Assembly: GCA_963704565.1 (NCBI GenBank)
Contig: OY969917.1
Location: 248,001-312,000 of the forward strand
DNA length: 64,000 nucleotides
Source: Rhodoblastus sp963704565
Lineage (GTDB): Bacteria; Pseudomonadota; Alphaproteobacteria; Rhizobiales; Beijerinckiaceae
Direction of reading: 5' to 3'
In this document: positions 52,340 to 61,482 of the stretch, piece by piece
Numbering within the stretch: position 1 is the stretch's first letter
Layout of the letters: each line of letters starts with the position of its first letter
Notes under the pieces: model-generated
The model's database searches: none
What the model saw: only the letters and a program-made list of their open reading frames with translations
What the model was told of the DNA's origin: nothing
Program-made: the position numbers and the translations under genes

Positions 52340-53266
52340 ATGGCCGCGCAATTGCTCGTCGATTACGACGCCTTTGAAATCGTCGATCCGTCTTTCACCC
52401 GGCTGATACTCGACAATGCGCCGCTGGAGCGCCTCGCCGAGGGCTTCCGCTGGCTGGAAGGGCTAGTGTGGATGGGCGACTGGAACTGCCTGTTGTTCCA
52501 GGATCTGCCCAGCGACCGCACCATGATGTGGCGGGACGGGGAGGGGGTGAGCCTGTGGCGCTCGCCCTCGCATTTCGCCAATGGACAGGCGCGCGACCGC
52601 GAGGGCCGGCTGATTTCCTGTTCGCATCGCCTTCGCGCGCTTCTGCGCACCGAATATGACGGGTCGCTGACCGTGCTGGCCGACCGTCATGACGGCAAGA
52701 GGCTCAATTCGCCCAATGACGTGGCGGTCGCCGCCGACGGCGCGATCTGGTTCACCGATCCGCTCTACGGCATTTCCAACGATTACGAGGGCGGCGTGCA
52801 GGCGAGCGAGCAGAGGCCGGCGCTCTATCGCTTCGATCCACGCCGCAACCTGCTGCAGGCGGCGGCCCGCGACTTCGACGGGCCGAACGGCCTGGCCTTC
52901 TCGCCCGATCAATCCTTGCTCTATGTCGCGGAAACCGGCGACCAGACCGGGCCCGATCCGAAGCAATATATTCGCGTCTTCCGTGTCGGCGAGGGCGGCG
53001 CGCTTTCGGGCGACGAAATTTTCCATCGCGTCGCGCCGGGCTATTGCGACGGCCTCAAGGTGGACGCGAATGGGAATATCTGGTCGAGCGCCGGCGATGG
53101 CGTGCATTGCCTTTCGCCGCGCGGCGAATTGCTGGGGAAAATCCGCATTCCCTATCGGGTGTCCAATCTCTGTTTCGGCGGTCCCGCGCGCAACCGGCTG
53201 TTCATCGGCGGCTCGCACACGCTTTACGCCATCTATCTCAACACGCGCGGCGCGACGCCGTATTGA
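52340..53266 (+). CDS. SMP-30/gluconolactonase-family lactonase
   Basis: A 308-residue six-bladed beta-propeller that would open sugar lactones such as gluconolactone. Metal-site blocks are present: AEGFRWLEGLVWMGDWNCLLFQD (Glu), NSPNDVAVAADGAIWFTDP (Asn), DGPNGLAFSPDQ (Asn), and YCDGLKVDANGNIW (Asp). No signal peptide, so it acts in the cytoplasm. Its place next to a glucose-dehydrogenase-like SDR and a GMC oxidoreductase fits an aldose oxidation pathway. Confidence 0.88.
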   Translation: MAAQLLVDYDAFEIVDPSFTRLILDNAPLERLAEGFRWLEGLVWMGDWNCLLFQDLPSDRTMMWRDGEGVSLWRSPSHFANGQARDREGRLISCSHRLRALLRTEYDGSLTVLADRHDGKRLNSPNDVAVAADGAIWFTDPLYGISNDYEGGVQASEQRPALYRFDPRRNLLQAAARDFDGPNGLAFSPDQSLLYVAETGDQTGPDPKQYIRVFRVGEGGALSGDEIFHRVAPGYCDGLKVDANGNIWSSAGDGVHCLSPRGELLGKIRIPYRVSNLCFGGPARNRLFIGGSHTLYAIYLNTRGATPY

Positions 53267-53276
53267 AGGAGAGCCG

Positions 53277-54047
53277 ATGCGCATCGAAAAGCTGCGGCTG
53301 CGCAGCGCAGCGCCCGACCGGCTCGCCACATTTTACCAAAGCGCTTTCGGCGCCATTCTATCCGGCGGGACGCTCAACCTCGGCGAGGCGCGGATCGAGA
53401 TCGTGGCGGCGGCAAATCCCGCCGCGCAAAATTTCGTGTCGAACGAAACGGGCTTTCAGCATTTCGCTCTGGTCGTCGCCGATATGGGGCGGGCCTATGA
53501 CCTCTTGCGCCAGACGCCGGGCTGGAGGCCGATTTCGCTCGCCGGGCCGGAGCAATTGCCGCAAAGCTCGGGCGGCGCGGCGGCGTTCAAATTCCGCGAT
53601 CCCGAAGGCCATCCGCTGGAATTGCTGCAATTTGCGCACGGCGCCGTTCCGGACTTCTGGGGCGCGCGTTTCGCCGCCGCGCCGGAGCGGGTCTTTCATG
53701 GCGTCGATCACAGCGGGCTTGCGACGCGCGACGCCGACGCCTCGACAAGGTTCTGGCGGGATTTGGGCTTCGTCTGCGCGCGGCGCGGGCTCAATCGCGG
53801 CGCGGAACAGGCGCGCCTCGACGGTTACGCCGAGATTGCCGAGGCGGAGGTCGAGATCATATCGCTCGCCGCGCCGGCCGGTGCCCGGCCGGGCGTCGAA
53901 TTGCTGGCCTGCCGCCATCCCGCGCTGGCGTCGCGGGCCGCCGGGGACGGCGATGTCGCGGCGACCGAAATCGTTATCGCCGGCGCCGCGAAGAAGGGCG
54001 TGCTTCTTCGCGACCCCGACGGGCACAGGGCGATTTTTTCGCCCTGA
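53277..54047 (+). CDS. VOC/glyoxalase-fold protein, two modules
   Basis: A 256-residue protein with two vicinal-oxygen-chelate modules. The first (residues 1-115) starts RIEKLRLRSAAPDRLATFYQ and has GFQHFALVVADM and PEGHPLELLQF. The second (from FHGVDHSGLATRDADASTRFW) has RDPDGHRAIF. Metal ligands of glyoxalase-like enzymes (His/Glu) are present in both. The substrate is unknown. AAGGAGAG lies before the ATG, 10 bp after the SMP-30 gene. Confidence 0.82.
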   Translation: MRIEKLRLRSAAPDRLATFYQSAFGAILSGGTLNLGEARIEIVAAANPAAQNFVSNETGFQHFALVVADMGRAYDLLRQTPGWRPISLAGPEQLPQSSGGAAAFKFRDPEGHPLELLQFAHGAVPDFWGARFAAAPERVFHGVDHSGLATRDADASTRFWRDLGFVCARRGLNRGAEQARLDGYAEIAEAEVEIISLAAPAGARPGVELLACRHPALASRAAGDGDVAATEIVIAGAAKKGVLLRDPDGHRAIFSP

Positions 54048-54056
54048 CGCCGGCGC

Positions 54057-54902
54057 TCAGCCGTTGGTCGAGAAGCCGGGATAGAGCGTCATGCCGCCAT
54101 CGACGAAAATGGTCGAGCCGACGATATAATCGGTATGGTCCGAGGCCAGCCACACCGCGACATGGCCGATGTCCTCGGGCTCGCCGATGCGGCCGTAGGG
54201 CACCAGCTGCATCAGTTTGTCGTAGGCTTCCGGCGTGTCCCAGGCGGTGGTGTTGATCGGCGTGCGGATGGCGCCCGGCGCGATGGAATTGATGCGAATG
54301 CGATCCGGCGCGCATTCTTGCGCCAGGCTTTCCATCAATTGCATGATCCCGCCTTTCGACGAGGCGTAATTGACATGGCCGGCCCAGGGGATGGTCTGGT
54401 GGACGGAGCTCATGCAGATGATCTTGCCGGCGGCGCGCGAGATTTCCGGCCTGACGCCGCGGCGCTTGAATTCGCGGATCGCCGCGCGGGCGCAGAGGAA
54501 CTGCCCGGTCAGATTGACGCTGAGCACCTTGTGCCATTGGTCGAGGGTCATCAACTCGATCGCGGCGTCGCGTTGCAGGCCGGCGTTGGAGACGAGAATG
54601 TCGAGCGTGCCGAAAGCGGCGATCGCCTGTTTGAACATGTCTTCGACCTGCCCTTCGTCGGCGACGTCGGCCTTGTACGCCGCGGCTTTCACGCCCTCCG
54701 CTTTCGCGGCTTCGACGACTTCCTGGGCCGCGTCGTCGCCGGCGACGTAATTGATGGCGACATCGGCGCCGGCTTTGGCGAAGGCGAGCGCGACCGCCTT
54801 GCCGATGCCGGAATTGGCGCCGGTGACCAGCGCCTTCTGGCCGGCGAGCAGCTTGGGCAATGTCGGCAGCGGCGGCGCCTGGGTCGTGGAAGTGGAATTC
54901 AT
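54057..54902 (-). CDS. Short-chain dehydrogenase, glucose 1-dehydrogenase-like
   Basis: A 281-residue SDR. The cofactor site is TGANSGIGKAVALAFAKAGA near residue 27. NAG lies at VSNAGLQRD, the catalytic Ser at ICMSSVHQTIPW, and Tyr/Lys in YASSKGG (Y-x-x-x-K). TPINTTAWDTPEAYDKL resembles bacterial glucose 1-dehydrogenases. AGGAGG precedes the ATG. It is on the opposite strand to the VOC gene, and the GH gene lies upstream on the same strand (31 bp gap). Confidence 0.88.
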   Translation of the reverse strand: MNSTSTTQAPPLPTLPKLLAGQKALVTGANSGIGKAVALAFAKAGADVAINYVAGDDAAQEVVEAAKAEGVKAAAYKADVADEGQVEDMFKQAIAAFGTLDILVSNAGLQRDAAIELMTLDQWHKVLSVNLTGQFLCARAAIREFKRRGVRPEISRAAGKIICMSSVHQTIPWAGHVNYASSKGGIMQLMESLAQECAPDRIRINSIAPGAIRTPINTTAWDTPEAYDKLMQLVPYGRIGEPEDIGHVAVWLASDHTDYIVGSTIFVDGGMTLYPGFSTNG

Positions 54903-54933
54903 GGATCGGCCTCCTGATGAATGTGTCGATAAG

Positions 54934-57705
54934 CTAAGGGGTTTCGTCCGGCGGCGGATGCGCCGGCGCGTTGGTGGTTGACGCCGGCTCGGCCTGTGCG
55001 CCGCTGCCCTGGGCCAGCGGGGCGAACAGCACGGCGATGAATCCGGTCCAGCCGGTCTGGTGCGAGGCGCCAAGGCCGCGCCCGTCGTCGCCGTGGAAAT
55101 ATTCGTGGAAGAGATTCAGGTCGCGGAAGGCCGGGTCCGCGTCGAAACGCGGACAGGCGCGCTGATAGGGCCGCTTGCCGTCGGCGCCGCGCAGGAACAG
55201 GCTTTGCACCCGGCGGGTCAATTCGTCCGCCGCGCCGCAAAGGTCGGTGACGATTCCCGAGCCGGTCGGCGCCTCGACGCGGAACGCGTCGCCGTAATAG
55301 AGGTGGAGTTTGCGCAAAGCCTGGATCAGCAGGGCGTTGATCGGCATCCACACCGGCCCGCGCCAGTTGGAATTGCCGCCGTAAATGCGCGTCCGTCCTT
55401 CGCCGGGTTCGTAGTCCAGGGTGAAGGACTGGCCGTCGAGCTGGATCGAGAACGGATGCGCCGCGTGAATTTTCGAGACCGACCGCAGGCCAAAAGGCGA
55501 CAGGAATTCCTCCTCGCTCAGCGCGCGTTTGAGCGTGGCGGTCAGGCGGCGCCAGCGCAGCAGCGACAGCAGGCGGTAGCCCTTGCCGTTGGGCGCGCGC
55601 CAGTCCGACACCAGCCGCGCGAGGTCGGGCCGATGTTCGACATACCAGTCCATCCGCCGCTTGAACTGCGGCAGGCGGTCGAGAAAATCCTCGTGCAGCA
55701 CTTCGGTCGCGAAAATCGGGATCAGGCCGACCACCGAGAAAATGCGCAGCGGCAGCGGCTTCTGGCCCGGCAGGCGCAGCATGTCGAAATAGAATTCTTC
55801 CTCGTCGTCCCACAGGCCATTGTCGCCCTGGTCCGGCGCGCCGTGAATCGCGCCGGCTATGTCGAGAAAATGCTCGAAGAATTTGGTCGCGAGATCTTCA
55901 TAGACCGGATTGACCAGCGCGATTTCGAGCGCGATGCGCATCATCGACAGCGAAAAGGCGGCGGCCCAGGCGGTGCCGTCGCTCTGGTCGAGCTGGGCGT
56001 CGTCCGGCAGCTTTTGGCGCATGTCGAACAGGCCGATATTGTCGAGGCCGAGAAAACCGCCCTGGAAAATGTTGCGGCCGCCCGCGTCGACGCTGTTGAC
56101 CCACCAGGTGAAGTTCAACAGCAGCTTGTGGAAGATGCGTTCGAGAAAGACGACATCGCCGATACCGGTCGCCTTGCGGTCGATCTCATAGATTTGCAGC
56201 GCCGCCCAGGCCTGGACCGGAGGATTGATGTCGTTGAAATCCCATTCATAGGCGGCCAGCCGGCCATTGGGATGCTGGCAGCGCGACTGGGTGAGCAGGG
56301 TGAGCTGGCTCTTGGCGAAGGCCGGGTCGATCAACGCGAAAGTGACGGCGTGGAAGGCGAGGTCCCAGGCGGCGAACCAGGGATATTCCCAGGAATCCGG
56401 CATCGACAATATGTCGCCCGGCTGATCTGGATCGACATCGCCCATCGCGAGATGAAGCCAGTTGGCGTTGCGGCCGTCGCGGCGCGCCGGCGGCGGCGGG
56501 GGCTGGGTCGGGTCGCCGGCGAGCCAGCGCCGCACGTCATAGCCATAGAATTGCTTGCACCACAGCATGCCCGCGAACGCCTGGCGCTGCACCAGACGCT
56601 GGTCGGGGTCGGCGACGCCGCGTTGCAGCGCCGCGTAAAATTCGTCCGTCTCCGCGATGCGGGCGGCGAAAATCCGGTCGAAATCGGCGAAGGGATCGCT
56701 TGAAGCATTCCTTGGAGCGGGCCGGCGCAGCCGCGCGCGCAGGACGGCCGAACCGCCGGGCGCGAGTTCGAAAGTCGCGTGAAAGGCGGCTTTCGTGCCG
56801 GTAAGCTCGGGGTTGACCGCCTCCCTGCGGCCGTTGACGACGCAATCGTTGATGGCGTCCTTGGGATGGCCCTGCGGGACCGCTCCGTAAAGGCGCTGGA
56901 CATTGGTTTCGTTGTCGCAGAACAAAGCGGCTTCAACGCCCGCGCAGGCATATTCGAATTCTTCGCCCTTGGCGGTGGTCAGGGCGATCCGGCCCTGTGC
57001 TCCGGCGCGTAAAACCGGCCTTTTGGCGTTTTCCGACCACGACCAGCTGTTGCGGAACCAGATATGCGGCAGGACGTGGAGTTCGGCCGCCTCCGGTCCG
57101 CGATTGGTGACGGTGACGCGCAACAGAATGTCGTCGACTTCGGCCTTGGCATATTCGATCGCCACGTCGAAATAGCGGCTGTCGTCGAAAAGTCCGGTGT
57201 CGATCAGCTCATATTCCGGCTGGTCGAGGCCGCGTTCGGCGTTTTTCTCGATCAGTTCGTCATAGGGAAAGGCCGCCTGCGGATATTTGTACAGCATCCG
57301 CATATAGGCGTGGCTCGGAACGCCATCGAGATAATAATAAAGCTCCTTGACGTCCTCGCCGTGATTGCCCTGGGCGTTGGTCAGGCCGAACATCCGTTCC
57401 TTGAGGATTGCGTCACGCCCGTTCCACAAGGCCAGCGCCATGCAGGTTCCCTGCCGGCAGTCGGCGAAGCCGCCGAGGCCGTCCTCGCCCCAGCGATAGG
57501 CGCGGCTGCGCGCGTGGTCGTGCGGAAAATAGGCCCAGGCGTCGCCATCGGCGGAATAATCCTCGCGCACCACGCCCCATTGCCGCTCGGCGAGATAGGG
57601 GCCCCAAGCCCGCCAGTCCTCGCCCTCGGCGATCCGCGCCAGCCGCCGCCCCTCGGCGGTGTCGGAAAAAGCGACGCATTCGGCATTGGCGGTTTCGGTC
57701 TTCAT
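54934..57705 (-). CDS. GH63-type (MGH1-like) glycoside hydrolase
   Basis: A large soluble protein of 923 residues. Its (alpha/alpha)6-barrel C-terminal half resembles glycoside hydrolase family 63 and MGH1-like enzymes that release glucose: WEYPWFAAWDLAFHAVTFAL, GRLAAYEWDFNDINPPVQAWA (catalytic acid region) and GPVWMPINALLIQAL. The N-terminal half is a beta-sandwich (residues 20-330). No signal peptide, so it should act on cytoplasmic glycosides, perhaps glucosylglycerate or other compatible solutes (inference). The ATG at 57705 fits the family start. Confidence 0.85.
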   Translation of the reverse strand: MKTETANAECVAFSDTAEGRRLARIAEGEDWRAWGPYLAERQWGVVREDYSADGDAWAYFPHDHARSRAYRWGEDGLGGFADCRQGTCMALALWNGRDAILKERMFGLTNAQGNHGEDVKELYYYLDGVPSHAYMRMLYKYPQAAFPYDELIEKNAERGLDQPEYELIDTGLFDDSRYFDVAIEYAKAEVDDILLRVTVTNRGPEAAELHVLPHIWFRNSWSWSENAKRPVLRAGAQGRIALTTAKGEEFEYACAGVEAALFCDNETNVQRLYGAVPQGHPKDAINDCVVNGRREAVNPELTGTKAAFHATFELAPGGSAVLRARLRRPAPRNASSDPFADFDRIFAARIAETDEFYAALQRGVADPDQRLVQRQAFAGMLWCKQFYGYDVRRWLAGDPTQPPPPPARRDGRNANWLHLAMGDVDPDQPGDILSMPDSWEYPWFAAWDLAFHAVTFALIDPAFAKSQLTLLTQSRCQHPNGRLAAYEWDFNDINPPVQAWAALQIYEIDRKATGIGDVVFLERIFHKLLLNFTWWVNSVDAGGRNIFQGGFLGLDNIGLFDMRQKLPDDAQLDQSDGTAWAAAFSLSMMRIALEIALVNPVYEDLATKFFEHFLDIAGAIHGAPDQGDNGLWDDEEEFYFDMLRLPGQKPLPLRIFSVVGLIPIFATEVLHEDFLDRLPQFKRRMDWYVEHRPDLARLVSDWRAPNGKGYRLLSLLRWRRLTATLKRALSEEEFLSPFGLRSVSKIHAAHPFSIQLDGQSFTLDYEPGEGRTRIYGGNSNWRGPVWMPINALLIQALRKLHLYYGDAFRVEAPTGSGIVTDLCGAADELTRRVQSLFLRGADGKRPYQRACPRFDADPAFRDLNLFHEYFHGDDGRGLGASHQTGWTGFIAVLFAPLAQGSGAQAEPASTTNAPAHPPPDETP

Positions 57706-57856
57706 CAGAGGCCTTGCTGGGCATTGACAGAGCGCTGAGCGAGCCCGCATCCGGCGACTTGGCGCGGGGAAAGAGCGAGATTGGCGTGATTCGCGGCCGC
57801 GCGCAAAGCCCGGCCGCGATCCTGACAGGCAAACGCAATCTTCGCCGTTGGGCTCC

Positions 57857-59461
57857 TCATCCGGGGACGGGGGGCGCGGCTCCCAGGCGTTTGGCGATAA
57901 TATCCGCGACCCGCAAGGCGTTGGCGACGATCGTCAGCGTCGGATTGATCGCGCCGATCGAGGGGAAAAAGCTCGCGTCGGTCACATAGAGATTGTCGAT
58001 TCCATGGGCGCGACAATCGAGATCGAGCACGGAGGTCGCCGGGTCCGCGCCGAAGCGCAACGTGCCGGCCTGATGCGCGGTCCCGCCGATCGGCACGTTC
58101 CTGCCGAGATAAAGGCTGCGGTCGATCAGATGGGGATGGATGTCGGCCTTGTCGCAGATCGCCTTGAGCTTTTCGCGCAGGCGCCGATGGCCTTCCATAT
58201 TGCCGGGGTTGAGATCGAGAAAGACTTCGCCGCCTTGGTAATAGATGCGGTTGTCCGGGCGCGGCAGGTCTTCCGAGCTCAGCCAGAAATCGACCGAATG
58301 GCGGGCGATCCAGTCGAAGGGTTTTTGCGGCAGCCAATGCAGCATGGCGGGCAGGCCTTCCAGTTCGATCTGCGCGCCGTCCGACTTGCCGACCATCTGG
58401 ATATGGCCGAGCGGAAATTCCCAGTCATTGGCCGGCGACAGCGCATGGCCGTGGTAGAAATCGTTGAGCGCGAGGGTTTTCTGGAATTCGGTCGGGTTGG
58501 GCGCGCGCGAGATCGCCAGCACGGTCGCGTTATTGTGGCGCATGTAATTGCGGCCGACCTGTCCCGAGCCATTGGCGAGCCCGTCGGGATGGGCGTCATT
58601 GGCCGAACGCAGGAACAGCAGCGCCGAGGACAGGGCGCCGCAGGCGACCACCACCATATCGGCGGTCAAGGTCTGGCGCCGGCCCTCGACGATGGCCTCG
58701 ACGCCGACGATCCTGCCGCCGCCGGAATCGGTGACGAGCTTTTCGACATAAGCGCCGGTCAGCAGCGTCAGATTGTCATGCGCGGCCAAAGCGGGATCGA
58801 CGCAGACGATCTGGGCGTCGGCCTTGCCGTTGGTGAGGCTGGGATAGCCGTCGAAAGGATCGCAGCGCAGGCAGGGCGAATGGGGCAGGGTTTCGCCTTT
58901 CGCGTCTTCCTCGATCAGCGCGCCGATCGGCAGATGGAACGGATGCAGGCCTTCGCGCGACCAGGCTTGGCTAAGTTCGGCGATGCGCGGCTCATGCCGC
59001 ACCGGCGGGCGCGGAAAAGGGCCGCTGGCGCGCGGCTCGGTCGGGTCTTCGCCGCGCAGGCCATGGACCTGGAACAGCTCTTCGGCGGCCTGATAATAAG
59101 GCTCGAACACGTCATATTTCAGCGGCCATTCCGGCGATGCGCCGTCGGGATGGCGCACGCACGAAAAATCGCTCTCGCGCAGCCGGAACAAAGCCGCGCC
59201 GTAAAGCTTGGAATTGCCGCCGACCCAATAATGCAGGCCGGGCTGGAATGTCGCGCCAGACGCCGCGCGCCAGGTTTCGTTCGCCTGGTAGCGGCCCTTG
59301 CCGAACACCTCGACGGTGTCCCAGTTCTGCCTTTCGCGCTTCAGATAGGCGCCGCGCTCGACCAGCAGGATGCGCTTGCCGGTCCGGGCGAGCCTCCAGG
59401 CGACGGAGGCGCCGCCGGGGCCGGAGCCGATAATCAAGACATCGTAAGCGTCCCCGGCCAT
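57857..59461 (-). CDS. GMC-family FAD-dependent oxidoreductase
   Basis: A 534-residue flavoprotein. The N-terminal dinucleotide-binding motif is VLIIGSGPGGASVAWRLAR (residues 8-26). HYWVGGNSKLYGAALFRLRESDF, CLRCDPFDGYPSLTNGKADA (a Cys pair) and the C-terminal NLYVTDASFFPSIGAINPTLTIVANALRVAD complete the GMC signature. PIGGTAHQAGTLRFGADP supplies the catalytic His region. Likely substrates are sugars or alcohols. No twin-arginine signal is present. It is the first gene transcribed of the GMC-GH-SDR set. Confidence 0.9.
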   Translation of the reverse strand: MAGDAYDVLIIGSGPGGASVAWRLARTGKRILLVERGAYLKRERQNWDTVEVFGKGRYQANETWRAASGATFQPGLHYWVGGNSKLYGAALFRLRESDFSCVRHPDGASPEWPLKYDVFEPYYQAAEELFQVHGLRGEDPTEPRASGPFPRPPVRHEPRIAELSQAWSREGLHPFHLPIGALIEEDAKGETLPHSPCLRCDPFDGYPSLTNGKADAQIVCVDPALAAHDNLTLLTGAYVEKLVTDSGGGRIVGVEAIVEGRRQTLTADMVVVACGALSSALLFLRSANDAHPDGLANGSGQVGRNYMRHNNATVLAISRAPNPTEFQKTLALNDFYHGHALSPANDWEFPLGHIQMVGKSDGAQIELEGLPAMLHWLPQKPFDWIARHSVDFWLSSEDLPRPDNRIYYQGGEVFLDLNPGNMEGHRRLREKLKAICDKADIHPHLIDRSLYLGRNVPIGGTAHQAGTLRFGADPATSVLDLDCRAHGIDNLYVTDASFFPSIGAINPTLTIVANALRVADIIAKRLGAAPPVPG

Positions 59462-59939
59462 GCGCGCGTCCTTTTGGTTCGGTTCGATCCCGGCGGGAAA
59501 CCACCTTTCGGCGCGGCGGCTTCAAAAAATGCGAAATCATTCTGGTCAAGATTTCGCGCGAGCGGAAGGGGCCGAAGCGGAGGACGCGTCGTCGTGGACA
59601 CGGCGATGAACAAGAAGGCCGCCCTGACCGCGTGGCCAAAGCTGCTCCTGTTCCGAGGCGCAAGGCTTCGCCTGCGTAAGTCAAACTTGGTCTTTGTGAC
59701 ACAGCGCCTGTTCAAAAAACTGTGTTCCTACGCGAAAAGCGTCGGTATTTTGCGCGAATTGAAGAATTCAGACGAATGCGTCATGAAAAAGCGCAAAACC
59801 AAGTTTACAGAATATTTCACAATTTGGCGGAAGGACGGGACGCGTTCGCGCCGGCGCAGGGGGCCGGGGGCGAGTGGCCTCCATTCTAAGGGTTAGCAGC
59901 GTCGTATAACGTCCTTCGGCGACATCAAGGGGAAATGCA
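59462..59939. other. 478-bp intergenic region
   Basis: A 96-codon open frame (ATG 59606 to 59896) codes a very basic peptide without a ribosome site or recognisable fold; I consider it unproven. The rest has moderate GC and no strong repeat. The promoter of the GMC gene should lie at 59470-59560, but no clear boxes were found. Confidence 0.4.
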
Positions 59940-60164
59940 ATGGGCTCCCAAAATCCAGTCCGACGGCGCGTTGCGGCGGAGTCATGGCCGAACGGGCCGA
60001 ACGTCGCAGGCCAATTCGTGGACTATATGCGGGAAATCACACCGACCTACGCCCGCGACGCTCAGCGGCGGGCCGCGACGACGCGATCACAGGAACGCGA
60101 GAAATTGTATCGCGCCCACGACCGTGAGGCGATGTATTTCTTCAGCGAAAGCCACATGCGATAG
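59940..60164 (+). CDS. Small hypothetical protein
   Basis: A 74-residue charged protein (VAGQFVDYMREITPTYARDAQRRAATTRSQEREKL) with GGGGAA six bases before its ATG. It is largely helical by eye and lacks membrane segments. I do not recognise it. The good ribosome site is the main support. Confidence 0.42.
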   Translation: MGSQNPVRRRVAAESWPNGPNVAGQFVDYMREITPTYARDAQRRAATTRSQEREKLYRAHDREAMYFFSESHMR

Positions 60165-60254
60165 GCCGCGGGACCGAAACGTCCGCGCAAATGACTTTCT
60201 TGTCGGTTCCCGAAAAAGGCGGATCGTGACGGCCGCCGGCGCGCATATCAGGGG

Positions 60255-61205
60255 TCAGCGGGGCGGCGCCGGGCATGAACAAGCCGGCGCGGGGCCGTTT
60301 GTCTTGTCCACCTCCGGTTTTGCCGCGTCGGCCATCTGCTCGGGCGCGTTTTCCTCGGCGATCACCAGACTGCCGCGTCGCAAGGCGTAGGCCTTGGTGC
60401 ATTCGGCGCCGAACAGGAAAATCTGGGTCGAATAATAAACCCACAGCAGGATGACGATCAAAGCGCCGGCCGCGCCATAGGCCGAGCCGATCGCCCCGAC
60501 CGCCATGTACCAGCCGATCAACGACTTGCCCATGGTGAACAGGCAGGCCGTGAAGAAGGCGCCAAGAAATACGTCGCCCCAGTGCAACGGCCGGTCGGGC
60601 AGGATCTTGAACAAAGCAGCGAAAAGCAGGGTCAGCAGAAACAGCGAAAGACCGCCGTTCACCAAGGGCAGGAGATTGAGCGAGGACGCGCGCGCGCCAT
60701 CGACGTAAGTCTGCAGCACGGTGATCGCGGTGGTCGCGGCGGCCGAGACGCACAGCAGCACGCCGAGCAGGATCAGCAGCGCGACGCCGAGCAGGCGGGT
60801 CCGGGCGATTTCCCACGCGCTCGACCCGGAGGGCCTGGCGCGCCAGATCGCATTGAGCGCGGCGTGTATTTCGCTGAAGGCCCCCGAGGCGCCGACGAGC
60901 AGCACGGAGAGAGCCGTCGCGGTGGCCAGCCAGCCGCCGCCGCTCTTGTGCGCGGCTTCGAGCGCGCCGCGGAAAATGCCGGCGGCGGCGGCGCCCATCG
61001 ACGCGTCGATCTGCGCCAGAAGGTCGCTTTTCGCGGCGTCCCGGCCGAAAATCAGGCCGGCGACCGCGACCACGATCATGGTGGTCGGCGCGAGCGAAGT
61101 CACCAGGTAAAAGGCGATGGCCGCGCCGCGCGTCATCGCCTTGTCTTCGACAAAGCCTTCGGCGGCGTCGCGCAGGACATCGAAAATGCGCACTCTCGCT
61201 GTCAT
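60255..61205 (-). CDS. YihY/BrkB-family membrane protein
   Basis: A 316-residue inner-membrane protein of the YihY (formerly BrkB) family with six hydrophobic helices: GAAIAFYLVTSLAPTTMIVVAVAGLIFG near residue 28, then segments around 90, 140, 180, 215 and 250. The AFYLVTSLAP and WVYYSTQIFLFGAECTKAYA blocks are family marks. The transported substrate, if any, is unknown. AAGG lies 8 bases before the ATG at 61205. The tail is Pro/Cys-rich. Confidence 0.88.
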   Translation of the reverse strand: MTARVRIFDVLRDAAEGFVEDKAMTRGAAIAFYLVTSLAPTTMIVVAVAGLIFGRDAAKSDLLAQIDASMGAAAAGIFRGALEAAHKSGGGWLATATALSVLLVGASGAFSEIHAALNAIWRARPSGSSAWEIARTRLLGVALLILLGVLLCVSAAATTAITVLQTYVDGARASSLNLLPLVNGGLSLFLLTLLFAALFKILPDRPLHWGDVFLGAFFTACLFTMGKSLIGWYMAVGAIGSAYGAAGALIVILLWVYYSTQIFLFGAECTKAYALRRGSLVIAEENAPEQMADAAKPEVDKTNGPAPACSCPAPPR

Positions 61206-61334
61206 CGAAACGACCTTCGCGCGCCGCGAACGACCTTTGCAAAAACCAGCGGCGACGCGGAAAAAAGTTCGCACGGCCCGCGTCATGGCGGCAAGCCGTT
61301 TTTCAGCGTCAAGCGTCAAACCGGAAATGAAAAA

Positions 61335-61360
61335 AGGCGCGCGCTTTTTTGCGCGCGCCT
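61335..61360 (-). terminator. Terminator of pqqC
   Basis: On the minus strand AGGCGCGCGC / GCGCGCGCCT, a perfect 10-bp stem with an A6 loop, is followed by TTTTTTCATTT. It lies beyond the pqqC stop and the repeat at 61366-61468. Confidence 0.85.
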
Positions 61361-61365
61361 CCGCA

Positions 61366-61468
61366 AGAGCATTCTCCGTTCCTTGCGGATCGGAGGAATG
61401 CTCTCGTTATTTGTTTTTACGTATATTCTTATCCGAAAAGTCTGCAACTTTTCGGGAATATGCGCTAG
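61366..61468 (+). repeat. Two-hairpin intergenic repeat, copy 3
   Basis: First hairpin AGAGCATTC...GAATGCTCT around TCCGTTCCTTGCGGATCGGA, linker TTGTTTTTACGTAT, second hairpin ATATTC...GAATAT around AAAAGTCTGCAACTTTT. It lies directly after the pqqC stop, before its terminator. Confidence 0.85.
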
Positions 61469-61482
61469 GACCGGCGATCTCG

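Noticed and set aside
59606..59896. Basic 96-codon frame upstream of the small gene at 59940
   Set aside because: No ribosome site and no protein-like pattern; the frame is an extension of a shadow of the GMC gene.
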